Made by a program: the position numbers and the translations under genes | In this document: positions 6,756 to 12,876 of the stretch, one piece after another | Layout: each line of letters opens with the position of its first letter | How positions within the stretch are numbered: position 1 is the first letter of the stretch | The notes under the pieces: model-generated | What the model was told of the DNA's origin: nothing | What the model saw: the letters and a program-made list of their open reading frames with translations, nothing else | Databases searched by the model: none | Assembly: GCA_016296485.1 (NCBI GenBank) | Contig: JAEDJF010000037.1 | Coordinates: forward strand, 1-13,164 | Origin: Oscillospiraceae bacterium | Lineage (GTDB): Bacteria; Bacillota; Clostridia; Oscillospirales; Ruminococcaceae | DNA length: 13,164 nucleotides | Reading direction: 5' to 3'

Positions 6756-6772
6756 TCCAAAGGGGCTCTGCC

Positions 6773-7270
6773 TTGATTGAAATAAAAGAAACGACCGAGG
6801 GCGACCTTGAAAACTTACGGTCTCTTTGGGCGGACGGCGACGTGATGCGCTATGTCGGGTTTCCTGACGGGCTTCACCAAAGCGCTGAAGAAATGCGGGG
6901 TTGGTATAATTTTATTTCTTCGTCCCGTCCCAGAGTTAACCATTATTCCGTCTTTGACAATGGAGAATACTGCGGCGAAACCTATTAAGAAATTGATGCC
7001 GAACACGGAAACAGCGCCGCCCTTGATATTAAGCTGTTTAAGTTTGCAAGGGGAAAGGGAATAGCGTATAAAGCGCTTTCTTTCGCAATAGGCGAAGCCT
7101 TTAAAAACGGAGCCGAAAAGGTTTGGGTGGACCCGAACCCGAAGAATGAAAAAGCTCTTGCCCTTTATGAAAGACTTCATTTTGAAAGAAAACCGATGCC
7201 CGACTATATTGCGGATGATGAGTATCCTGAAGCCATATATATGGAGCTTACAAAGGAACAATTTTATTAA
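6773..7270 (+). pseudogene. GNAT family N-acetyltransferase broken by an in-frame stop
   Basis: The frame from TTG 6773 to TAA 7268-7270 encodes 165 codons but carries one internal TAA at 6986-6988 (codon 72). The N-terminal piece ends '...FDNGEYCGETY'. The same frame resumes 'EIDAEHGNSAALDIKL' and then shows the GNAT acetyl-CoA site ('FARGKGIAYKAL') and 'NEKALALYERLHFERK', the usual C-terminal motif. There is no frameshift, so a single base change (for example from a Tyr codon TAT or TAC) explains it. AAAGGGG upstream of the TTG gives the RBS. The piece before the stop lacks the cofactor site and should be inactive. Intact members transfer an acetyl group from acetyl-CoA to an amine; the acceptor is unknown. 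A sequencing error is the main alternative. It is cotranscribed with fba. Confidence 0.85.
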
Positions 7271-7280
7271 TTTATACTGA

Positions 7281-7309
7281 AAAAGCCGCGCCTCGAGCGC
7301 GGCTTTTTT
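7281..7309 (+). terminator. Intrinsic terminator of the fba-acetyltransferase unit
   Basis: A 7-bp all-GC stem (7285-7291 with 7297-7303) closes the loop ctcga. An A run precedes it and six T residues (7304-7309) follow. It lies just after the acetyltransferase stop. Confidence 0.92.
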
Positions 7310-7338
7310 AATGTTTTCTTAAGATTCGGCGAAACCGT

Positions 7339-7366
7339 TTGAAATAACAGTTTGATGCTTTATAAT
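7339..7366 (+). promoter_or_regulatory. Sigma-A type promoter of the lipoprotein gene
   Basis: TTGAAA (7339-7344), a 16-bp spacer and a perfect TATAAT (7361-7366) lie 23 bases before the ATG at 7390. The RBS follows the -10 immediately, so the 5' leader would be only about 17 nt. Confidence 0.7.
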
Positions 7367-7389
7367 GGAAACAAAGGAGGCGACGCTGA

Positions 7390-7779
7390 ATGAAAAAAAG
7401 GCTGATTATCCCGACAATAGTTATTGTTATAGCTTTGCTTTGCTCCTGCGGAAAAACGGGAGCGGTCCAAAAAATAATTCCCGATTCCGAAATTTACAGC
7501 AAAGCGGAAATAGAAAGCGCTATGAATACGGTTATAAAAGAGTTCAGAAAGAGTTTTGATGGCTGTGAGCTTCTTAAGATAGAATATTGCGATGAAGAAA
7601 CTTTAAAAGAAGCGAAAAACTACGGTAGCGGCAAGGTAATGGTTTTGCTGTCCGAGTTTGAAACCGGAAGCTCTTTTGACGGAAGTCTTGAACCAAACAG
7701 CAAATATTCTGATTATAAATGGGTGCTCGTGCGGACAAAACTCGGAGGTTGGAAACTCGAAGACCGGGGTTACGCCTAA
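7390..7779 (+). CDS. Small secreted lipoprotein of unknown function
   Basis: 129 residues. The N-terminus (MKKR, a hydrophobic stretch to residue 17, then LCSC-G) is a lipoprotein signal peptide with Cys20 as the likely lipidated residue, so the mature protein should sit on the outer face of the cytoplasmic membrane. The mature part contains an 'EIESAMNTVIKEFRKSFDGCELLKIEY' region (residues 37-63) and ends 'YKWVLVRTKLGGWKLEDRGY'. This recalls a group of small clostridial lipoproteins annotated DUF4829 or hypothetical that end in a W-K-x-x-D-x-G-Y motif; the family name is uncertain. Perfect AAAGGAGG (7373-7380) lies 9 nt before ATG 7390. It has its own promoter and no evident terminator before the next gene. 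Confidence 0.82.
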   Translation: MKKRLIIPTIVIVIALLCSCGKTGAVQKIIPDSEIYSKAEIESAMNTVIKEFRKSFDGCELLKIEYCDEETLKEAKNYGSGKVMVLLSEFETGSSFDGSLEPNSKYSDYKWVLVRTKLGGWKLEDRGYA

Positions 7780-7811
7780 TGAAACGGCTTTTATTTTTGC
7801 CAAAATGATGA

Positions 7812-7817
7812 TATACT
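7812..7817 (+). promoter_or_regulatory. Possible -10 element before the DUF3592 gene
   Basis: TATACT at 7812-7817 is a fair -10 hexamer 36 bases before the TTG start, but no good -35 sits 16-18 bp upstream. The gene may instead be read from the lipoprotein promoter. Confidence 0.3.
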
Positions 7818-7852
7818 GGTAAAAATGTCATCGGAGAAATGGGGACTTTGCC

Positions 7853-8506
7853 TTGAAATTTCAAAAAATAGTGACGGGCTTTCTCCTGTCCGTAAGCTTT
7901 ATATGCGGAATAGTTATGCTTTTCTTCGGAATAAAAGAAACTACAGAGCTCGGAATCAAGATGAAGGGCTACGTTGAGACCGAGGGCTATCTTTCTGATT
8001 ATGCAGTATATTCCGCCGATGATGACGGAACAACATACAGGCTCGTCTATACCTATACAGTTAGCGGAACGGAATATACGGTTTCCACCGATTACGGCAC
8101 GGGGATGCTTCCGCCGATGAATACGGCGCATAAAATAATGTATGACCCGGCTGACCCGGCAAAAGCGGTGGTTGCCGGCGGAAGCAGTAACGCCATGCTG
8201 ATGTTCGGCGGAGTGATGTTTACGGCTGTGCCGGTCGTAATTTTCCTCGGAATACTTGTGATAACGGGACGCCTTGATATTTCGGGTTTCGACTTTTTGG
8301 GATTTATAATCGGTATAGTTTTAATTGCTGTCAGCTATATAGTGATATACATCATAAGCGGCTCACTTTCGCTGGTGAAAGCCTTTGAGCATATGGGATT
8401 TTTGACGGCAATTCCGGCGATGCTCATCGCCGCCGGAGCGTTTGTAGTTATAAAAACGGTGTTTCTCGGAATAAAAGAAAGAAGTAAAAGGGAGGTACTA
8501 CGGTGA
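7853..8506 (+). CDS. DUF3592-type multi-pass membrane protein
   Basis: 217 residues. A first membrane helix (about 8-27) is followed by an extracytoplasmic beta-rich domain (about 38-107) with 'YRLVYTYTVSGTEYTVST' and 'GTAHKIMYDPADPAKAVV'-like stretches (the second near 91-107), the pattern of DUF3592. Three further helices follow (about 113-138, 146-172, 182-204) and then a basic cytoplasmic tail. The biochemical role of DUF3592 proteins is not known. The start is TTG 7853: GGGGA (7841-7845) lies 7 nt upstream, and no in-frame ATG precedes the first helix. Its stop overlaps the next start in GTGA (8503-8506), which implies translational coupling with the following small membrane protein. Confidence 0.82.
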   Translation: MKFQKIVTGFLLSVSFICGIVMLFFGIKETTELGIKMKGYVETEGYLSDYAVYSADDDGTTYRLVYTYTVSGTEYTVSTDYGTGMLPPMNTAHKIMYDPADPAKAVVAGGSSNAMLMFGGVMFTAVPVVIFLGILVITGRLDISGFDFLGFIIGIVLIAVSYIVIYIISGSLSLVKAFEHMGFLTAIPAMLIAAGAFVVIKTVFLGIKERSKREVLR

Positions 8507-8727
8507 AAAAATCACTTTTGTCCTTGATATGGTTTGTTTTTGCGTTCGCTGCCGCCTATTTGAGTCTTTGCTATCTGGTTCCGGGTTTGGGAATTAAACT
8601 TGCCACAGAGCCTTTCGTATATCTTATAGAGAGTTTAAGGCATATGGCTCCGCTCAAAACCGCAGTTTCCTTTGTTGTAGGTCTTGTTGCGGCGGCAATT
8701 TCGATTTTTGCGAATAAAGGAAAATAA
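8503..8727 (+). CDS. Small two-helix membrane protein coupled to the DUF3592 protein
   Basis: 74 residues. Hydrophobic segments at about 6-27 and 51-70 are joined by an amphipathic stretch, 'ATEPFVYLIESLRHMAPLKT', and the tail is 'NKGK'. I do not recognise a family. GTG 8503 is the start: AAAGGGAGGT (8487-8496) lies 6 nt upstream and the start overlaps the previous stop by 4 nt. The tight coupling suggests a membrane complex with the DUF3592 protein in roughly equal amounts, which is inference. A strong terminator follows 10 bases after the stop. Confidence 0.78.
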   Translation: MKKSLLSLIWFVFAFAAAYLSLCYLVPGLGIKLATEPFVYLIESLRHMAPLKTAVSFVVGLVAAAISIFANKGK

Positions 8728-8731
8728 TATT

Positions 8732-8763
8732 AAAAAAGCCCGCACCGATGGTGCGGGCTTTTT
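8732..8763. terminator. Bidirectional terminator between the DUF3592 unit and the cobalt operon
   Basis: A 9-bp GC-rich stem (8738-8746 with 8750-8758) closes a GAT loop. Six A residues precede it and five T residues follow, so it works on both strands. It ends the plus-strand gene at 8727 and the minus-strand cbiO-cbiK gene at 8768. Confidence 0.93.
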
Positions 8764-8767
8764 AACT

Positions 8768-10432
8768 TCATTTTTCAATCGCGTCTTTTACGTGCTCAAC
8801 AAAGAGATGCCTTATTCCCTCGTATTCGCCGAGACCTTTTAAAACGGAGACCGTTTCGTACCCCTGCGCCTCAAGCTGGCTCTTCCAGGAGCTCGGGTCG
8901 TCGCCGTCCATGTCGTTTTTGGCGTGGTCGCCGGCGACTATCATAAACGGCGCCAGGGTGATTTTTTTAGGACCGTAGGTTTTGAGCATGGGGAGAAGGG
9001 AAGTCATTGACGGGTAAGCTTCCACCGTAGCAAGGAAAATGTTCGGGTGCCCTTTGTCCTTAAATGCGTAGTCAAGCGCGGCATAAATGGCGTTGGAAAA
9101 GTGCGTCGTTCCGTGTCCCATAAGCACAAGGGCTTCGCCGCCTTCCAAATAGGAAAATTCGTCAGCGATGGTACTTATTACGCGGTCACTGTCGCTTTCC
9201 GACGTGAGCAGGGGAGCGCCGAAACGGATGCTTTTGAAATATTCCTGATAGGAGAGGGCGTCCTCCTGCATAAGGTCGTTTTCGATGCCGTTAATTACAT
9301 GGGTCGGCTGGACAATTACGTCGGTGATGCCGTCCTTTACCATCTGCTCCATAGCTTCTTTTACGTTGTTTATATGGACGTTGTCACGCTTTTTAAGCTT
9401 CGCAAGAATCATTTTGCTTGTCCAAGCTCTGTAAATTGCGCAGTCCGGATACGCTTCGCTTATATCGTGCTCAATGGCGTCAATGGTGACTTTCCTTGTG
9501 TCCTCATGGCTAGTTCCGAAGCTGACCACTAAAATTGCTTTTTTGGTATTGGGGTTCATAAGCCGACTTCCTCCGTAATATGGCTTGATATTGATATTTT
9601 CTATATAGCTTTCAAGAGTGTGAAGATTTTTAGGGAGAGGCAAAGAGGGCTTGAGCACGCCTTTTTTGCAAAGCTCCTCGAAAAGCTCGAGCACTGCGGG
9701 CTGCTCAAGGTTTGTCATCGCAAGGGCGGACTTATTTGAAAATACGTCGAGGGGTGCCCCCTGCATCAGTACCTTGCCTTCGTGAAGTAGCACGACTTCG
9801 TCCGCCCAGTCAAGCGCATAGTTTACGTCGTGGGTGGACATCATTACGGTGATTCCGCTTTCGGTCATCCGGTCAACGATTTTGTTGACCATAGTGGTGT
9901 GTTTCGGGTCAAGGGCGGCGGCGGGCTCGTCAAGTATTATTATATCCGGGTGCATAACGAGGATATCGGCGATGGAAACCTGTTTTTTCTGTCCTCCGCT
10001 TAAAGCGTGGGCGGGCTTGTCCCGGAAAGGAGTTATCTCAAGATAGTCGATTACCTGCTCAACTTCGTTTTTCGCTTCTTCTTCCGATACGCCGAGGTTT
10101 AAAATCCCGAAAGAAATCTCCTGATAGACGCTGGCGGAAAAGAGCTGGTTGTCCGGGTCCTGAAAGATAATACCAACTTTGCTCCTAAGCTCAAGGAGCC
10201 CTTTCTTTGAATAATCGTATGGCTTGCCTTCAAAGTATAAGGTGCCTTTTGACGGTCTGTTGATTCCGTTGCAGCAGAGAAAAAAGGTGGATTTTCCGGA
10301 GCCGTTGGCTCCCATAAACGCTATTTTTTGTCCCCGGCGGATTTCAATACTCAAGCCGTTGAGGGAGCTTGTGTTCCCGTCATCATAGGAAAAGTAAAGG
10401 TCTTCCGCTTTTATAATAATATCGTCGCTCAT
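8768..10432 (-). CDS. cbiO-cbiK: CbiO-CbiK fusion: cobalt ECF transporter ATPase plus sirohydrochlorin cobaltochelatase
   Basis: 554 residues with two complete domains. Residues 1-290 are a CbiO-type ATPase: Walker A GANGSGKST (41-49), Q-loop Gln91, signature LSGGQ (144-148), Walker B 'IIILDEP' (164-170), H-loop His201. It powers cobalt uptake with CbiM, CbiN and CbiQ. Residues 292-554 are full-length CbiK, which inserts Co2+ into sirohydrochlorin in the anaerobic B12 pathway. By comparison with Salmonella CbiK, the likely active-site residues are His440 (MGHGTTHF), Glu471 (VEAYP) and His503 (GDHAKND). ATG 10432 overlaps the cbiQ stop in ATGA, with GGAG 9 nt upstream; the in-frame TTG 10447 is less likely. 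Odd features are the fusion itself and an internal ATG (codon 292) with its own GGAGG. Confidence 0.93.
   Translation of the reverse strand: MSDDIIIKAEDLYFSYDDGNTSSLNGLSIEIRRGQKIAFMGANGSGKSTFFLCCNGINRPSKGTLYFEGKPYDYSKKGLLELRSKVGIIFQDPDNQLFSASVYQEISFGILNLGVSEEEAKNEVEQVIDYLEITPFRDKPAHALSGGQKKQVSIADILVMHPDIIILDEPAAALDPKHTTMVNKIVDRMTESGITVMMSTHDVNYALDWADEVVLLHEGKVLMQGAPLDVFSNKSALAMTNLEQPAVLELFEELCKKGVLKPSLPLPKNLHTLESYIENINIKPYYGGSRLMNPNTKKAILVVSFGTSHEDTRKVTIDAIEHDISEAYPDCAIYRAWTSKMILAKLKKRDNVHINNVKEAMEQMVKDGITDVIVQPTHVINGIENDLMQEDALSYQEYFKSIRFGAPLLTSESDSDRVISTIADEFSYLEGGEALVLMGHGTTHFSNAIYAALDYAFKDKGHPNIFLATVEAYPSMTSLLPMLKTYGPKKITLAPFMIVAGDHAKNDMDGDDPSSWKSQLEAQGYETVSVLKGLGEYEGIRHLFVEHVKDAIEK
9557..9574 (-). 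promoter_or_regulatory. Internal ribosome binding site and ATG for free CbiK
   Basis: On the minus strand, GGAGG (9574-9570), extending to GGAGGAAG, lies 10 nt before an in-frame ATG (9559-9557) that is codon 292 of the fusion and exactly the expected first residue of CbiK. It could give a separate 263-residue CbiK, or it may be the relic of an ancestral cbiK start. Confidence 0.6.
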
Positions 10433-11202
10433 ATCACAAATCTCCAAACAGTAATAGCAAGCAGTAAAAGCTCAAATAGAACAATAGCAGTAATCTCGTT
10501 TTTCTTCGGAGGATAATTTTCCGTCAGCACGTGGATCGTACCGTCGTAACACCGGGATTCCATCGCGTCAAAAAGCGCATTCGACTTTTTCATAGCCCTT
10601 ATGAAAAGAGTGGAGCCCAAAGCGCCGAAGGATTTGCAGGAGGTGCGAAAATCCCGGTTCCCGAGGCGGCAGTTTTGTGCGGTGCTCATATCGGAAGCAA
10701 TAGCCGTTAAAACGAAAATGAACCTGTAAATAAGCATCATCAGCTCAATTACTATTTCCGGGCAGCGCAGCTTCCGAAGTACCGTCAAAATGTCCGTCAT
10801 GGGCGTGCTCAGCGACAGAAAATAAAGACAGGAAACGCTGGCAAGTGCCGTAAGAATAAGCTGCGATCCGAAAACAAGAGAAGCGCGGCTCCCGGTGATA
10901 TAGAAATTTCCTATCGGAATAGCGTAAGCGTCGAGCGGAACCTTTGAAAAGTTTACGATAATTGCCGCCGTGCTCAGCAAAAGGAAAACCAGGGGAAGCA
11001 TCATCAAACGTCCGTAACGCGAAAGAGGGATCCCCCCCTTTCGGACAGTGAGAATCCCATTCGCTATAAATACGAGTACGGCGATCAAAACGGATCTGCT
11101 GATTACGCAGAAAAGAAGGGTAATCAGCGCGTACAGGAATTTTTCACAGACATTGACATAACGCAGCTTTGAGTAATAGCATAATTTATCAATGACTATC
11201 AT
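10429..11202 (-). CDS. cbiQ: CbiQ, transmembrane (T) component of the cobalt ECF transporter
   Basis: 257 residues with several hydrophobic helices (about 23-52, 66-84, 107-133, 150-170 and a last one at 238-255). A cytoplasmic coupling region lies before the last helix and contains 'ALFDAMESRCYDG' (209-221), a form of the family's conserved A-x-E-x-R-x-Y segment that contacts the ATPase. CbiQ couples ATP hydrolysis by CbiO to metal entry through CbiM. ATG 11202 is chosen, with AAAGG (11214-11210) 7 nt upstream. The open frame extends much further upstream, but that part overlaps cbiN and has no family resemblance. It starts 22 nt after the cbiN stop, and its own stop overlaps the cbiO-cbiK start by 4 nt (ATGA). 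Confidence 0.92.
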   Translation of the reverse strand: MIVIDKLCYYSKLRYVNVCEKFLYALITLLFCVISRSVLIAVLVFIANGILTVRKGGIPLSRYGRLMMLPLVFLLLSTAAIIVNFSKVPLDAYAIPIGNFYITGSRASLVFGSQLILTALASVSCLYFLSLSTPMTDILTVLRKLRCPEIVIELMMLIYRFIFVLTAIASDMSTAQNCRLGNRDFRTSCKSFGALGSTLFIRAMKKSNALFDAMESRCYDGTIHVLTENYPPKKNEITAIVLFELLLLAITVWRFVI

Positions 11203-11224
11203 AAAAAAACCTTTCTTCAACTCT

Positions 11225-11548
11225 TTATAAATTTTCGGAGCCGTCCTTTGAAAGTTTCTTTCTTTCATAAAAACGTCCCATAAAGAAAGCGATGATTCCG
11301 ACGCCGATGCCGGTTTGGATACAGAAGAGGAGGCTCTCGATTTCTCCGGGAATCTCTCCGCCAATGAGGTTTTCGAGCACCGGAGTAAACCAGGGTTCAT
11401 ATTCCTCGCCCTTTATTTCTTCGACCATTACGCTTCCGGCGTCGTCGGAGCCGCCGAACTCGGCACCTTTGAGAGCGAGAAAAGGAATTACGGCAATGAG
11501 AACCGCAATAACGAGAAGAATAATGACTGTCTTTTTATCTTTGCTCAT
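11225..11548 (-). CDS. cbiN: CbiN, auxiliary membrane subunit of the cobalt transporter
   Basis: 107 residues, the usual CbiN size. A hydrophobic helix at about 7-27 is followed by an extracytoplasmic segment with 'EFGGSDDAGSVMVEEI' and 'YEPWFTPV', matching the family's F-x-G-x-D...Y-x-P-W-F pattern. A second helix ('LLFCIQTGIGVGIIAFFMG', about 73-91) precedes a basic tail. CbiN assists CbiM in loading Co2+ and is needed for transport in this ECF group. ATG 11548 has GGAGG (11561-11557) 8 nt upstream, inside the end of cbiM, and begins only 3 bases after the cbiM stop. Confidence 0.93.
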   Translation of the reverse strand: MSKDKKTVIILLVIAVLIAVIPFLALKGAEFGGSDDAGSVMVEEIKGEEYEPWFTPVLENLIGGEIPGEIESLLFCIQTGIGVGIIAFFMGRFYERKKLSKDGSENL

Positions 11549-11551
11549 AAT

Positions 11552-12298
11552 TTACGCCTCCTTTATGTAGCCGACGGCTTTGAGCTCGGGTTTCGCAAAG
11601 GACTCAAGTCCGATAAAAATGATGACGGTAAGGATACCTTCAAGAATTGCAAGGGGAAGCTGGGTAGGGGCGAATACTCCGAGGAATTTTACGGTAGAAG
11701 CAAGGAAACCGCCCTGTTCGGAGGGGTAAGCCAAAGCAAGCTGTACGCTGGTGACGCAGTAGGTGAAAAGGTCGCCGACTGCGGCCGCGATAAAGACTGC
11801 CACTCTTTTGTTTACGTTAAGTTTCTGGCAAAGCTTAAAAAGACCGAAAGAGACGAGAGGACCGGCAATTGCCATAGAGAAAGTGTTTGCACCGAGGGAG
11901 GTAAGTCCGCCGTGTGCAAGAAGTATCGCCTGGAAAATAAGAACGATAATTCCGAGGAGGCTTGTCGCCGCAGGTCCGAAAAGGATAGCGCCCATGCCGG
12001 TGCCGGTCATATGGGAGCAGCTTCCGGTTACGGACGGAATTTTAAGGGAGGAAATAACGAAAATGAATGCGCCGCTCATGGCGAGAATAATGAGGGATTT
12101 GCGGTTGTTGTTAAGAGTTTTGCGGATCGAGAAAAAGCCAGCCACAAGGAAAGGAACGCAAACCGCTCCCCAGGCGATGCAATAGCCTATGGGAAGGTAA
12201 CCCTCCATAATGTGCATGGCATTTGCGGAAAGCGATACGCCGAAAATTAGCGCAAAAACGCTTGCCAAAGAAAGGACTCTTTTTTGTTTTTTGGACAT
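11552..12298 (-). CDS. cbiM: CbiM, substrate-capture (S) component of the cobalt ECF transporter
   Basis: 248 residues. A signal-like N-terminus (1-27, ending SANA) precedes 'MHIMEGYLP' (28-36), the hallmark CbiM/NikM start in which the processed Met-His terminus takes part in metal binding. Removal of residues 1-27 would expose Met28-His29. His96 in 'SCSHMTGTGMG' is a further conserved ligand candidate. About six hydrophobic helices follow. CbiM selects Co2+ (a nickel role is possible from sequence alone, but the B12 riboswitch and linked CbiK argue for cobalt). ATG 12298 has AAAAGGGTG (12315-12307) 8 nt upstream. It is the first gene of the operon, controlled by the cobalamin riboswitch in its leader. 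Confidence 0.95.
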   Translation of the reverse strand: MSKKQKRVLSLASVFALIFGVSLSANAMHIMEGYLPIGYCIAWGAVCVPFLVAGFFSIRKTLNNNRKSLIILAMSGAFIFVISSLKIPSVTGSCSHMTGTGMGAILFGPAATSLLGIIVLIFQAILLAHGGLTSLGANTFSMAIAGPLVSFGLFKLCQKLNVNKRVAVFIAAAVGDLFTYCVTSVQLALAYPSEQGGFLASTVKFLGVFAPTQLPLAILEGILTVIIFIGLESFAKPELKAVGYIKEA

Positions 12299-12313
12299 TT
12301 TTAATACACCCTT

Positions 12314-12330
12314 TTCAAATTAAATTTGAA
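12314..12330. repeat. Dyad TTCAAAT-N3-ATTTGAA next to the cbiM RBS
   Basis: Perfect 7-base arms lie around 3 bases, immediately before and slightly overlapping the AAAAGGGTG ribosome binding site of cbiM on the minus strand. As RNA it would be a weak AU hairpin; as DNA it could be a protein site. Confidence 0.4.
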
Positions 12331-12361
12331 CAATGATGCTCTTTGGCGGAAAATTGACCGC

Positions 12362-12395
12362 AAAAAAGCCCATCTGCAGGAAAACAGATGGGCTT
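12362..12395 (-). terminator. Riboswitch-controlled intrinsic terminator in the cbiM leader
   Basis: Read on the minus strand, an 11-bp stem (12395-12385 with 12376-12366) closes an 8-nt loop and is followed by a run of six U (12367-12362). It lies 63 bases upstream of the cbiM start and downstream of the cobalamin aptamer, the expected position for an expression platform. The 5' arm (AGCCCATC) can alternatively pair with GATGGCT (12487-12481) with one bulge, a candidate antiterminator. Confidence 0.88.
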
Positions 12396-12514
12396 AGGAA
12401 CGTAAAGTGTCTAAAAATATCGCTGCCGATATTTACGACCCCGTCCTTTCGGATCTTAGACCGAAACCGTTCTTACACCCAGCCATCGTTCGTAACGTAA
12501 GTGTAAATTATATA

Positions 12515-12671
12515 CAACCAGGCAGGTCTTCTGACTAAGGGCCTCACAGCGCGGCTTTGCCTTCCCAGTTTCCCAGTGGCATTTTAAAGCCTTGCTCTTC
12601 CCATACAGCGGCGTGACCGTGTAAGCTTTTACTTACTTTCCTATTCTCTCATTATAAATGAGCACCTGTTG
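12515..12671 (-). ncRNA. Cobalamin (B12) riboswitch aptamer
   Basis: On the minus strand, positions 12536-12521 read AGTCAGAAGACCTGCC, the B12 box (consensus rAGYCMGgAgACCkGCC). Positions 12580-12559 hold the conserved GCCACTG followed by GGAAACTGGGAAGGC. The 5' half contains GGTGC and GAATAGG elements. The closing P1 helix can form between 12671-12666 (CAACAG) and 12521-12515 (CTgGTTG, one bulge). The aptamer begins about 10 nt from the predicted transcription start and precedes a terminator and cbiM. Binding of adenosylcobalamin or a related form is expected to favour termination and lower cobalt import and CbiK synthesis. Confidence 0.96.
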
Positions 12672-12686
12672 CATTTAATCAAGCCT

Positions 12687-12715
12687 ATTGTAAACTTCAT
12701 TCTTTGCTATGTCAA
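12687..12715 (-). promoter_or_regulatory. Consensus promoter of the cbiMNQ-cbiOK operon
   Basis: On the minus strand, a perfect TTGACA (12715-12710), a 17-bp spacer and TACAAT (12692-12687) form one of the strongest promoters in the window. Transcription should begin near 12680, about 380 nt before cbiM, so the riboswitch is at the extreme 5' end. Confidence 0.85.
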
Positions 12716-12719
12716 TGAA

Positions 12720-12781
12720 TTGCCGAAAATTCAGCAAATTCTGTTATAATAGATGCTTTTGTTTCAAGTTTTTGCCGAAAA
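12720..12781 (+). repeat. Direct repeat of TTGCCGAAAA in the cbi-hemA intergenic region
   Basis: Two identical 10-base copies lie at 12720-12729 and 12772-12781. The first abuts the divergent cbi promoter. It also overlaps a possible second plus-strand promoter (TTGCCG at 12720, TATAAT at 12745-12750, with a long 19-bp spacer). Role unknown. Confidence 0.4.
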
Positions 12782-12787
12782 ACAGTA

Positions 12788-12807
12788 CCAAAATAGCTAT
12801 CTTTTGG
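12788..12807. repeat. Dyad CCAAAA-N8-TTTTGG upstream of the hemA promoter
   Basis: Perfect 6-base arms (12788-12793, 12802-12807) surround a centre containing the palindrome TAGCTA. It sits about 10 bases upstream of the hemA -35 and is operator-like. Confidence 0.35.
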
Positions 12808-12813
12808 GAAACG

Positions 12814-12833
12814 CCTTTAACTTTATTTAAAGG
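12814..12833. promoter_or_regulatory. Dyad CCTTTAA-N6-TTAAAGG over the hemA -35 element
   Basis: Perfect 7-base arms (12814-12820 and 12827-12833) surround 6 bases and overlap the -35 hexamer (12816-12821) and spacer of the hemA promoter. A protein bound here would block RNA polymerase, so it is a plausible operator. I cannot match it to a known regulator. Confidence 0.45.
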
Positions 12834-12844
12834 TATGCTATGAT
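12816..12844 (+). promoter_or_regulatory. Promoter of hemA
   Basis: TTTAAC (12816-12821), a 17-bp spacer and TATGAT (12839-12844) form the promoter, with TG at 12836-12837 as an extended -10. The start would be near 12851, 26 bases before the ATG at 12877. Confidence 0.6.
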
Positions 12845-12876
12845 AAAATGAAATTGAAATGAAAGCGAGAAGACGT

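Noticed and set aside
6986..6988. Internal TAA as programmed recoding
   Set aside because: TAA is not used for selenocysteine or pyrrolysine, no stimulatory structure is evident, and a point mutation or sequencing error is simpler.
7839..7856. A five-codon leader frame (MGTLP) whose stop overlaps the TTG start of the DUF3592 gene
   Set aside because: GGAG is only 2 nt from its ATG, too close for efficient initiation. The arrangement is more simply the RBS region of the TTG start.
11203..11400. Longer N-terminus for CbiQ
   Set aside because: It would overlap cbiN and adds residues unlike the family. ATG 11202 has an RBS and gives normal length.
11315..12250. A 311-codon open frame on the plus strand opposite cbiM and cbiN
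   Set aside because: The translation is low-complexity and highly charged, without any family resemblance. It lies antisense to two certain genes with matching motifs, promoter and riboswitch. It is a shadow of their codon bias.
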